11,694 nt of DNA, taken from contig JAJYSI010000052.1 in assembly GCA_021793635.1 (NCBI GenBank), forward strand, positions 1 to 11,694, written 5' to 3'. The first letter of the stretch is position 1, and each line of letters starts with the position of its first letter. This document shows, one piece after another, positions 1 to 6,196 of the stretch. The DNA comes from Bacteroidota bacterium. GTDB taxonomy: Bacteria; Bacteroidota; Ignavibacteria; Ignavibacteriales; Ignavibacteriaceae. The translations under genes and the position numbers were made by a program. The notes under the pieces were generated by a model, which was not told where the DNA came from, did not search any database, and saw only the letters and a program-made list of their open reading frames with translations.

Positions 1-473
1 CCTTTTACATCATTTTGTTTTTTGAAAAGCGCCCTTGCCTTTTTAATATAACTTAAACTTAGTTGCCATAAAGCTTGACGGCTAAAAACATCTCCAAGAG
101 CAAGTGCGGCATTTGCAGCAATTCCTTCAAAATTCTTTTTCCCTTTTGTTTCTTTTAATATTTTTTCGTGAATATAAACTGCCGATGGAAATTCCCCAGC
201 TATAATAGTAAACTGCCCAACATGAAGAAGTAGCTCAAGAAATTTCACATTATCAAGTCTTGACTTAGCAAATGTCAAAAGCAAGTCAATTTTTGATTGA
301 AGTTTAGATTGATTTATTTCTTCTACGTGGGACTTTATCCGAGTAGATTTTCCGGCGGAAGATTTCCTTTCCACAGAAAGTTTTTTTTCTATAACTGCAA
401 AATCATTTTTATCTAAAAAGTTTTTCAGTATTTCTGTTAGAAGATTATCTTCTCTATGGTCAGATATTTTCAC
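1..473 (-). CDS. TPR-repeat protein, N-terminal part (runs off window edge)
   Basis: I translated this leftward frame by hand; it gives 157 codons and is still open at base 1, so the C-terminus lies outside. The start is the GTG at 473-471: an in-frame TAA lies six codons upstream, no ATG comes between, and a GGAAG-like ribosome site stands just ahead. Residues 1-60 are charged and Lys/Glu/Ser-rich with no recognised domain. Residues about 79-110 and 117-155 form paired amphipathic helices with small residues at the packing positions (for example AANAALALGDVF), typical of tetratricopeptide repeats, which are protein-binding scaffolds. No signal peptide is visible, so it is probably cytoplasmic. 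The partner and any output domain cannot be seen. The TPR assignment rests on helix pattern alone; the reading frame is more certain than the name. Confidence 0.72.
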   Translation of the reverse strand, partial: MKISDHREDNLLTEILKNFLDKNDFAVIEKKLSVERKSSAGKSTRIKSHVEEINQSKLQSKIDLLLTFAKSRLDNVKFLELLLHVGQFTIIAGEFPSAVYIHEKILKETKGKKNFEGIAANAALALGDVFSRQALWQLSLSYIKKARALFKKQNDVK

Positions 474-621
474 ATTCTTCCAATTATTTTAAGAGTAAAA
501 AAATTCTTTAAATAAAAATAACTCAACTTAAATTCCTAATCAATATACCAAATTACTTTACTTGTTGGTACTTATTGCTTCAAGATTTTTATAAAAATGA
601 AATTCTATTCCACAATTAGTC

Positions 622-1191
622 TTATCTTATTATTTGTGAAATTTCTTTGAACTCATCGGTGCCGCTTACTGCAAGAAGTTCAAATAAAATTGCCTCTACG
701 GTAGTAACTTCTGCACCGTGTTCTCTCATTCTTTTTAATGCAAATTTGCAATCGATTTCTTTCCTTGAAGAAACTGCATCAGCGGCAACGTGCACCTGGA
801 ATCCGCTCGCTATTAAATCCAAAACTGTTTGCTGCACGCATACATGAGCTTCTATACCGGCGACAACGACCTGGGTAATTTTATTGTCTTTTAGTCGCGT
901 AAAAAAATTACCGGCTCCGAAACAGCTAAAACTCATTTTTTGGATTGCATTCAGCCCCTCAAGCTCTGCTAATAGCGGCGCCGTTGTTGAACCGAGTCCT
1001 TTCGGATATTGCTCCGTATAAAAAATAGGAACATTTAAAACTTTAAATCCTTTGATAAGTTTTGATGAATTTTTTACTACCATTTCATGGTCTTTCATCA
1101 CGGCAAGAATCTTTTCCTGGATGTCGATTAAAAGAAGAGCCGCACTATCGCGGATAAGAATTTTTTTATTTCGTTCAATTATTCCTTCCAT
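622..1191 (-). CDS. Isochorismatase-family (cysteine) hydrolase
   Basis: This 189-residue protein has the isochorismatase-like fold. The expected catalytic triad is visible: Asp23 in LLLIDIQE, Lys85 in QKMSFSCF, and nucleophile Cys118 in VVVAGIEAHVCVQQT, which also carries the motif around the conserved cis-peptide. Length matches the family of about 180-200 residues. Members hydrolyse amide, ester or vinyl-ether bonds (nicotinamidase, N-carbamoylsarcosine amidase, isochorismatase). The GIEAHVC form resembles the YcaC/ISOC group, whose natural substrates are mostly unknown, so no substrate is proposed. It is cytoplasmic with no signal peptide. A GGAGA site stands before the ATG at 1191. It starts 18 bases after the C39-like gene ends, in the same direction, so the two are probably co-transcribed. 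Confidence 0.9.
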   Translation of the reverse strand: MEGIIERNKKILIRDSAALLLIDIQEKILAVMKDHEMVVKNSSKLIKGFKVLNVPIFYTEQYPKGLGSTTAPLLAELEGLNAIQKMSFSCFGAGNFFTRLKDNKITQVVVAGIEAHVCVQQTVLDLIASGFQVHVAADAVSSRKEIDCKFALKRMREHGAEVTTVEAILFELLAVSGTDEFKEISQIIR

Positions 1192-1209
1192 AACATCTCC
1201 AAAAATATT

Positions 1210-2046
1210 CTAATAAATTGGGTCCATTCCATATTTACCGCAAGCATACATCATTAGTATTGAGGCAAGATCTACTAGCGCCTTTTTTTGATCTTCATGA
1301 TAAATCACAAGGTCATAAACTTCTGCCACAAATTGCATGTTGGTTAAAATTTTTTTTAGTTCCAGATATGTCGGGGTCCCATGCCAGTTAGCTACTTGTT
1401 TAATAAGTAGATTCTCGTGCCTTCTTAAAAATTCATTAAAGGAAATAGTCCTTTTAGAAATCGGAGTCCTTGGACGGCAGATATTAATTAAATCATTAAA
1501 GTAAGTATCCCATTTTTCAGCTAATTGTTTATTACGGTCACGCATTACGAAACGCGCTTTCTCTAAAGAAAATTTTGCTTTAGTTGATGTTTTAAATTTC
1601 GGCGTTAATACATAAGCGTCATAGCTTGTATACCCTGTCTCTTGGTCAATATATTTCCAACGCTTTAAGAGTTGATTTTTAGTTAAAATAATAATCACTT
1701 TGTCCAGACCGCTATCCACAACAATAAATTTATCCTGTTGTTCATTAATAACTGTGAACCAATGTTCCCAATCATCAACGCTAAGAATACACGGCAAACC
1801 TAACTTAAGGTGATCCTTCAATGCTTTAATCGCTTCATCTGGAGTTTCGCGGCGGAAATATTTCATCTTGCAGTCAAAAGTTTTTGCGGCTTTTGCAAGT
1901 CCTATTTCATCCGTTCCATACCACCATGTGCTGCCCGCTTTTTTCCCGATTTCCCTTTCATTCTCAAATCTTCCAAGCATAACCAATGCATATTTCAATG
2001 CAAACGGACCGCATTGGTATTTATAGGGTTGTGGATAAAAGCTCAT
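1210..2046 (-). CDS. C39-like (papain-fold) peptidase domain protein with novel C-terminal half
   Basis: A 278-residue soluble protein. Residues 1-150 look like a peptidase C39-like domain: oxyanion Gln6 and nucleophile Cys12 are spaced Q-x5-C as in bacteriocin-processing C39 peptidases (QPYKYQCGPFALKYALVMLG), His95 sits in DDWEHWFTVI, and Asp111 in FIVVDSG completes a Cys-His-Asp set. Unlike bacteriocin exporters it has no membrane or ABC domain. Residues about 160-278 are mostly charged helices that I do not recognise. It could be a peptidase, an amidase or a transpeptidase-like enzyme; the substrate is unknown. No Shine-Dalgarno site precedes the ATG, where the DNA is A/T-rich. It is divergent from the ATP-grasp gene with 99 bases between start codons, and 18 bases from the isochorismatase-family gene downstream. 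Fold call fairly sure, activity inferred. Confidence 0.75.
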   Translation of the reverse strand: MSFYPQPYKYQCGPFALKYALVMLGRFENEREIGKKAGSTWWYGTDEIGLAKAAKTFDCKMKYFRRETPDEAIKALKDHLKLGLPCILSVDDWEHWFTVINEQQDKFIVVDSGLDKVIIILTKNQLLKRWKYIDQETGYTSYDAYVLTPKFKTSTKAKFSLEKARFVMRDRNKQLAEKWDTYFNDLINICRPRTPISKRTISFNEFLRRHENLLIKQVANWHGTPTYLELKKILTNMQFVAEVYDLVIYHEDQKKALVDLASILMMYACGKYGMDPIY

Positions 2047-2145
2047 AAATCTGTGTTTTTTTTATTTGAAAAGATAAAGAATCATTTTGATTAAATCACT
2101 AATGAATTTTGTTAAAAAGCGATTTTTAACTATTTTTATTTTATT

Positions 2146-3201
2146 ATGAAATCAAAACTAAAAGTCGCTATAGTTTTTAATGAGGCTAACCCCGATTTAT
2201 ACATTAAGCCGTTTGACGCCAGTTCAAAGGAATTAAATTTCATTCCTTTCTTTGAAGTAGAAAACCTTACTCCGGTTGAAGAATTCGAAATATTGGTAAA
2301 ACGTCTTTGCTCATTTGGCTTTGATGCTTATTCTCTTAATATAAAAGACGATATAAGTTATCTGCTGAAAGACTTCAAAAAAAATAAACCTGATGTTGTC
2401 TTCAATTTTATAGAACTCTATAAAGAAAATTCCAGGCTTGAAATGAATGTGGTTGGTCTTTTAGACCTGCTTGGAATTCCTTATACCGGCGCCTCCCCTA
2501 TTTCTTTGGCAAATTGCCAAAATAAAGTTCTTGCCAAAAGACTTCTTAACTCACACGGAATTGAAACTCCCAAGTTTATTCTTGTCAAAGAAATTCCTAA
2601 AAATTTTAAACACGACCTAAAATTCCCGCTAATTGTAAAACCTGCTTTCGAAGATGCGAGTGTCGGAATTGAAAATGAATCCATCGTTGAAAATGATAAA
2701 CAGCTTAAAGATAGAATTAATCATGTAATAGATTCTTTTCAACAACCGGCTCTTGTTGAAGAATTTATTGACGGAAGAGAACTTAACGTTGCAGTTTTTG
2801 GAGACGAAAATCCAGTCGCGCTTCCTATTAGTGAAATTGACTTTAGTAAGATGCCCGATCATTTATATAATATAGTTAGCTACCAGGCAAAGTGGGACCC
2901 TCTTCATGAAGCTTACCACAAAACAATCCCAAGCTGCCCCGCAAATCTTCCTTTAGAAATTGAATTAAAAGCAAAAGAAATAGCTGTTGCTTCTTTCAAA
3001 ACGATGGAATGCCGTGACTATGGAAGAGTTGATATGCGTTTGACAAAAAATAATGAAATCTTTGTGCTTGAAGTTAATCCTAATCCCGATTTAACCGAAG
3101 GCGCCGGTTTTATGCGTTCCTCCGAAGCGGCCGGTTATTCCTATGAGCAGGTTCTTGAAAAACTTATTTATTTCGCTTGGGCAAGAAAAAAATCAACCTA
3201 A
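2146..3201 (+). CDS. D-Ala-D-Ala ligase-like ATP-grasp enzyme
   Basis: A 351-residue ATP-grasp ligase. In order: an N-terminal preATP-grasp domain with VFNFIE and LLDLLGIPYTGAS (residues 85-117), the start of the ATP-binding region at NKVLAKRLLNSHGIETP (126-142), the ATP-contacting Lys165 in PLIVKPAFEDASVG, VEEFIDGRELNVAVFGD (204-220), and metal ligands Asp296 in YGRVDMRL and Glu309/Asn311 in VLEVNPNPDL. This family activates a carboxylate as acyl phosphate and joins it to an amine. True Ddl is also this size, but the usual cell-wall gene neighbours are absent and a C39-like gene and a transporter are adjacent, so I favour a dedicated dipeptide or amide synthetase of unknown substrate. No Shine-Dalgarno site is seen before the ATG. 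It heads a rightward cluster, with the MFS gene 15 bases downstream. Confidence 0.87.
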   Translation: MKSKLKVAIVFNEANPDLYIKPFDASSKELNFIPFFEVENLTPVEEFEILVKRLCSFGFDAYSLNIKDDISYLLKDFKKNKPDVVFNFIELYKENSRLEMNVVGLLDLLGIPYTGASPISLANCQNKVLAKRLLNSHGIETPKFILVKEIPKNFKHDLKFPLIVKPAFEDASVGIENESIVENDKQLKDRINHVIDSFQQPALVEEFIDGRELNVAVFGDENPVALPISEIDFSKMPDHLYNIVSYQAKWDPLHEAYHKTIPSCPANLPLEIELKAKEIAVASFKTMECRDYGRVDMRLTKNNEIFVLEVNPNPDLTEGAGFMRSSEAAGYSYEQVLEKLIYFAWARKKST

Positions 3202-3216
3202 TAAAGGAATAGTATA

Positions 3217-4452
3217 ATGAATGATAAGAAAAAAGAATTGACAACAAAAATTCTCAACCTCACCGTTCTTGTTTCAGCCCTTGGTTATTTTGTAGATATT
3301 TATGATTTATTGATTTTCGGAATTGTCCGCATTCCCAGTTTAAAATATTTGGGCTTACACGGAAACCAGCTAATCGATTCCGGTGTATTTCTTCTTAATA
3401 TGCAAATGGGTGGAATGCTTATCGGTGGAATAATTTGGGGGATTTGGGGCGATAAAAAAGGGCGAATCTCTGTATTATTCGGCTCTATTTTTCTTTATTC
3501 AATTGCAAATTTTCTTAACGCTTTTGTATCTTCAATTGGAATGTATGCTGGCTTAAGATTTTTAGCCGGCATTGGATTAGCCGGTGAACTTGGCGCCGCT
3601 ATTACTCTTGTTAGCGAAGTCATGACCAAAGAAACCCGCGGCTACGGCACTACTATGGTTGCAACAATCGGAGTAATGGGTGCAATTCTTGGCGGAATAA
3701 TCGGAGATGTTTTCTCATGGCAAACAGCTTATATAATCGGCGCTGTACTCGGAATAATATTATTGATTACCAGAATAAGCCTTTTTGAATCCGGTATGTA
3801 CAACTCTATTAAAGCTTCAGCTGTAAAGAAAGGAAAATTCTTTAGCTTATTTAATTCTAAAGATAGATTTTTAAGATATGCAAACTCTATCTTGATCGGC
3901 TTGCCAAATTGGTTTGTAATTGGGATACTAATCACTTTTTCTCCGGAATTTGCAAAAGCCCTTGGCGTCACTGGTCCAATAAATGCCGGGAACGCAATTC
4001 TTTTTTCTTACCTAGGATTAACTATCGGTGATTTTGCAAGCGGCTTTCTAAGCCAAATTTTGAAAAGCAGGAAAAAAGCAATATTAATTTTTGTATCATT
4101 AACTGCTTTTTTATCACTAATTTATTTATTTACACACAACTTAAATCCGACTGAATTTTACATCTTATGCACTTTGATAGGTATTGCAAATGGATACTGG
4201 GCTGTCTTCGTTATGTCTGCTTCCGAACAGTTTGGAACAAATCTAAGAGCAACTGTTACCACAACGGTTCCAAATTTTATTCGGGGCTCCGTAATACCAA
4301 TAACGCTTGCATTTAATTTTTTACGGTTGCCGCTTGGGATGATTTATTCCGCAGTAATTGTAGGAATAATAGTTTTTATTATTTCATTTATTTCTCTTTA
4401 TTTCTTAAGAGAAACTTACGGCGTAGACCTTGATTATATAGAAAACATTTAA
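3217..4452 (+). CDS. MFS transporter, metabolite:H+ symporter-like
   Basis: A 411-residue inner-membrane protein with about 12 hydrophobic segments, the usual major facilitator size. The loop between helices 2 and 3 carries the MFS motif A variant GDKKGR (residues 78-83). Helix 1 has the acidic pair in GYFVDIYD (Asp27, Asp30), and helix 4 reads RFLAGIGLAGELGAA; both resemble the sugar/metabolite:H+ symporter groups. Substrate and direction cannot be read from the sequence. An AAAGGAAT site lies 7 bases before the ATG. It is 15 bases after the ATP-grasp gene and 25 bases before the DedA gene, a spacing typical of an operon, so it may carry the substrate or product of the ATP-grasp enzyme. That link is inference. 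Confidence 0.88.
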   Translation: MNDKKKELTTKILNLTVLVSALGYFVDIYDLLIFGIVRIPSLKYLGLHGNQLIDSGVFLLNMQMGGMLIGGIIWGIWGDKKGRISVLFGSIFLYSIANFLNAFVSSIGMYAGLRFLAGIGLAGELGAAITLVSEVMTKETRGYGTTMVATIGVMGAILGGIIGDVFSWQTAYIIGAVLGIILLITRISLFESGMYNSIKASAVKKGKFFSLFNSKDRFLRYANSILIGLPNWFVIGILITFSPEFAKALGVTGPINAGNAILFSYLGLTIGDFASGFLSQILKSRKKAILIFVSLTAFLSLIYLFTHNLNPTEFYILCTLIGIANGYWAVFVMSASEQFGTNLRATVTTTVPNFIRGSVIPITLAFNFLRLPLGMIYSAVIVGIIVFIISFISLYFLRETYGVDLDYIENI

Positions 4453-4477
4453 CTTTACTAAATTCGGAAAGTACTTT

Positions 4478-5131
4478 ATGGAATTCATAAAAACTGCTAT
4501 TGATCTTTTCCTGCATCTTGATGTTCAGTTAAATGATGTTATTATTCAATATGGAACTTTAACTTATGCAATTCTGTTTGCGGTAATCTTTGCGGAAACA
4601 GGATTTGTCTTAACTCCGTTTCTTCCCGGCGATTCGCTTTTATTTGTTGCCGGAACTTTTGCTGCAAGAGGCTCTTTGAATGAGAATTACCTCTTCTTAA
4701 TCCTTGCTCTCGCTGCTATAGTTGGAGATACAGTAAACTATTGGATCGGACATTTAATAGGCCCAAAAATATTTCATCAAGAAAAAATAAAATTTCTAAA
4801 GAAAGAGTACCTTGAGAGGACACACCAGTTTTTTGAAAAGTACGGCGGTAAAACAATCATTCTTGCCCGATTTATTCCTATTATTAGAACATTTGCACCA
4901 TTTGTTGCCGGGATCGGAAGTATGACATATCCAAAATTTATATTGTACAATATTATCGGTGCTGTTGCCTGGGTTGCACTTTTAGTATACTCCGGATTTT
5001 ACTTTGGTAATATCCAATTTATAAAAGATAATTTTTCATTTGTAATAATTGCAATTATCGTTATCTCAACACTCCCTGGAATTTTCGAATATTTGAGACA
5101 AAGAAAAAATTCAGCTAAAAGAGAACTTTAA
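4478..5131 (+). CDS. DedA-family membrane protein
   Basis: A 217-residue polytopic inner-membrane protein of the DedA (VTT/SNARE-associated) family, members of which are linked to polyprenyl-phosphate or phospholipid flipping and to membrane-potential homeostasis. The residues known to be essential in E. coli YqjA (Glu39, Asp51, Arg130, Arg136) have counterparts one position later: Glu40 in FAETG, Asp52 in LPGDSLLF, and Arg131 and Arg137 in ARFIPIIRTFAPFVAG. Length matches the family. A GGAAAG-like site precedes the ATG. It is the last gene of the rightward group that starts with the ATP-grasp gene, 25 bases after the MFS gene. A role in lipid-carrier recycling would be compatible with envelope work by the ligase, but this is only suggestion. 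Confidence 0.93.
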   Translation: MEFIKTAIDLFLHLDVQLNDVIIQYGTLTYAILFAVIFAETGFVLTPFLPGDSLLFVAGTFAARGSLNENYLFLILALAAIVGDTVNYWIGHLIGPKIFHQEKIKFLKKEYLERTHQFFEKYGGKTIILARFIPIIRTFAPFVAGIGSMTYPKFILYNIIGAVAWVALLVYSGFYFGNIQFIKDNFSFVIIAIIVISTLPGIFEYLRQRKNSAKREL

Positions 5132-5404
5132 CTGGGGCAAAATATTTCTCAGGGTCTCTTTGCCAAAATTGGCACACTCTGGTCCTTTTTCCCTCTATTT
5201 TTGCCTAAATTTTCCCCATTGCTACTAGGCTTCTGCCAAGCCTATGACAAGCCTAAACCAAGCTTATAATTCTTATCCAAAAATTACACAAAAAATAGTG
5301 TGACAAAAATGACAAAAACTCATCCAACCACCCCTGAGTTTTATCCAATAAACCATATTAGTGGTTTGCCGGATTATTAAACTTTAATATTAGATTGATA
5401 TTAG
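5132..5404. other. Convergent intergenic region with small repeats
   Basis: This 273-base stretch lies between the ends of the DedA gene and the leftward TPM gene. I see no coding frame of note. It contains an inverted repeat TGCCAA-AA-TTGGCA (5161-5174), a 7-bp hairpin with three phased direct repeats (5226-5266), two tandem copies of TGACAAAAA (5301-5318) and an inverted repeat AAACCA/TGGTTT (5350-5367). None has a T-tract directly after it, so none is a convincing intrinsic terminator, although terminators would be expected here. Confidence 0.6.
5226..5266. repeat. 11-base-phased direct repeats with hairpin
   Basis: CAAGCCTA at 5237 and 5248 and its variant CAAGCTTA at 5259 recur at exactly 11 bases. 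Upstream, TAGGCTT at 5226-5232 is the inverted copy, forming a perfect 7-bp stem with AAGCCTA (5238-5244) around a CTGCC loop. Spacing of one helical turn is common in operators, but no regulator can be named and the site is between convergent genes. Confidence 0.5.
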
Positions 5405-5860
5405 TTATTCAATAATTATTTCGTTAGAAATTTCATCCATGTCGTCCTGCTTAACCGGGAAATGTTCACTTAAAATGTTACCCACCCTTTGAACACCGTG
5501 AATAATCCCTTTACTAAACTCGCCTGTTAAAAACATTGTCTGCATTTCATCTTTTATAGCATCCCAAGTATTTTCGGGAACTTTCTCGTTTATACCCGTA
5601 TCCGCCATTATATAAAATTGTCTTCTTGGAAGTAGGACGAATATTAAAATACCTGTTTTGTCTCTCGTCTTATCAACCCCAAGCCGGACAAATTCTTTTT
5701 CGGCAAGAGCATGAATGGGCTTATTTCGTTGAAGAAAATGAAGATTTTCTTTAACTGCAACACAAATTTCACCGGCAGTAGTTTTTTCAACTTCTTTAAT
5801 CCGGTTCGAGATACGAAGCATCTCGTCGTCAGAAATGAAATGATAAATTAAACCTTGCAT
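5405..5860 (-). CDS. TPM-domain protein (TLP18.3/Psb32/MOLO-1 family), soluble
   Basis: With the preferred start this is a 151-residue protein. The TPM fold is suggested by EVEKTTAGEICVAVKENL near the N-terminus (the G-E-I-x-V strand typical of the family), the central strand GILIFVLLPRRQFYIMADTGINEKV, and the closing helix GEFSKGIIHGVQRVGNILSEHFP. Related proteins have been linked to phosphatase activity or photosystem repair; the function in heterotrophic bacteria is unclear. The frame could extend 29 codons up to ATG 5947, but those residues are low-complexity and AT-derived, while ATG 5858-5860 has an AGGA site 5 bases upstream and begins where the fold starts. Unlike YgcG-type TPM proteins it lacks a signal peptide and a C-terminal membrane anchor, so it should be cytoplasmic. 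It is divergent from the riboswitch-btuB unit. Confidence 0.82.
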   Translation of the reverse strand: MQGLIYHFISDDEMLRISNRIKEVEKTTAGEICVAVKENLHFLQRNKPIHALAEKEFVRLGVDKTRDKTGILIFVLLPRRQFYIMADTGINEKVPENTWDAIKDEMQTMFLTGEFSKGIIHGVQRVGNILSEHFPVKQDDMDEISNEIIIE

Positions 5861-5906
5861 CTTTTTCCTAATCTTTATTGAGAAAAGTAAAGAAGAAGAG
5901 AGAATA

Positions 5907-5936
5907 TTACAAGTGAAGAAATAATTTATTATCTTG
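5907..5936 (+). promoter_or_regulatory. Candidate promoter for the riboswitch-btuB transcript
   Basis: TTACAA (5907-5912), a 17-base gap and TATCTT (5930-5935) give reasonable housekeeping-promoter geometry. Transcription would start near 5942-5946, about 12-16 bases before the first riboswitch stem. The hexamer matches are mediocre and the region is AT-rich, so position relative to the riboswitch is the main support. Confidence 0.28.
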
Positions 5937-5957
5937 CAATAGTTCATAAAACATTTT

Positions 5958-6109
5958 TACGGTGTCCCGGTCGTAACGGGAATTATAGGGAATCCGGTGA
6001 AATTCCGGAACTGACGCGCAACTGTGATAAACAAATTAATAATTTGTTTTAAGCCAGGAGACCTGCCGTAGAATAATTATAATCAACCTTCGCGGGCGAG
6101 GTTAGATTA
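5958..6109 (+). ncRNA. Cobalamin (B12) riboswitch, aptamer plus P13-type hairpin
   Basis: The conserved core is unmistakable: GGGAATCCGGTGAAATTCCGG (5988-6008, 21-base region), CTGACGCGCAACTGTGAT (6011-6028), and the B12 box AAGCCAGGAGACCTGCC (6051-6067). Closing stem P1 is TACGG (5958-5962) with CCGTA (6066-6070). Other stems are TCCCG/CGGGA (5965-5981) and ACAAATT/AATTTGT (6031-6047, the variable arm). Downstream, TAATCAACC (6080-6088) pairs with GGTT and GATTA (6100-6109) and presents CGGG in a loop; CGCG there can pair with CGCG in the ACGCGC segment at 6014-6019, as expected for the L5-L13 kissing loop. In this family, bound cobalamin turns the downstream gene off. Here that gene is the BtuB-like receptor starting at 6197. 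Confidence 0.96.
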
Positions 6110-6149
6110 AAGAAAATGCAACCTAATTTGGTTTCTGTTTTCTTTATCT
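6104..6149 (+). promoter_or_regulatory. Leader hairpin overlapping the riboswitch P13 strand
   Basis: AGAT-T-AAAGAAAA (6104-6116) pairs with TTTTCTTT-ATCT (6138-6149), 12 bp with one bulged T, and an inner AACC/GGTT pairing (6120-6133). Its 5' strand shares bases 6105-6109 with the lower P13 stem, so the two pairings compete. No T-tract follows the stem, so it is not a terminator; a switching role is inferred. Confidence 0.45.
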
Positions 6150-6155
6150 CCCCAC

Positions 6156-6195
6156 GAAGTTACAACCTTAATCAATAATTCATAGGAGTAACTTC
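6156..6195 (+). promoter_or_regulatory. Translational expression platform: hairpin over btuB start region
   Basis: GAAGTTAC (6156-6163) and GTAACTTC (6188-6195) are perfect 8-base inverted repeats with a 24-base loop. The 3' arm begins at the last base of the Shine-Dalgarno AGGAG (6184-6188) and ends one base before the ATG at 6197, so forming the stem would seal the spacer and hinder ribosome entry. This fits translation control by the upstream cobalamin riboswitch. How ligand binding is transmitted to this stem is not evident. Confidence 0.6.
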
Positions 6196-6196
6196 A

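Noticed and set aside
548..555. Bacteroidota-type -7 promoter word TAATTTGG on the minus strand before the TPR gene
   Set aside because: No matching -33 TTG at the right distance (the nearest is 25 bases away), and one mismatch to the consensus.
5171..5186. Sigma-54-like TGGCAC element
   Set aside because: The -24-like TGGCAC is present but the -12 TTGC counterpart is GGTC, and no gene starts downstream on that strand.
5350..5367. AAACCA/TGGTTT hairpin as terminator of the TPM gene
   Set aside because: Only 6 bp, AT-rich, and no T-tract follows on the relevant strand.
5861..5947. 29-codon N-terminal extension of the TPM gene to ATG 5947
   Set aside because: Low-complexity residues, no ribosome site, overlap with the likely promoter of the riboswitch transcript, while ATG 5860 has an AGGA site and matches the domain start.
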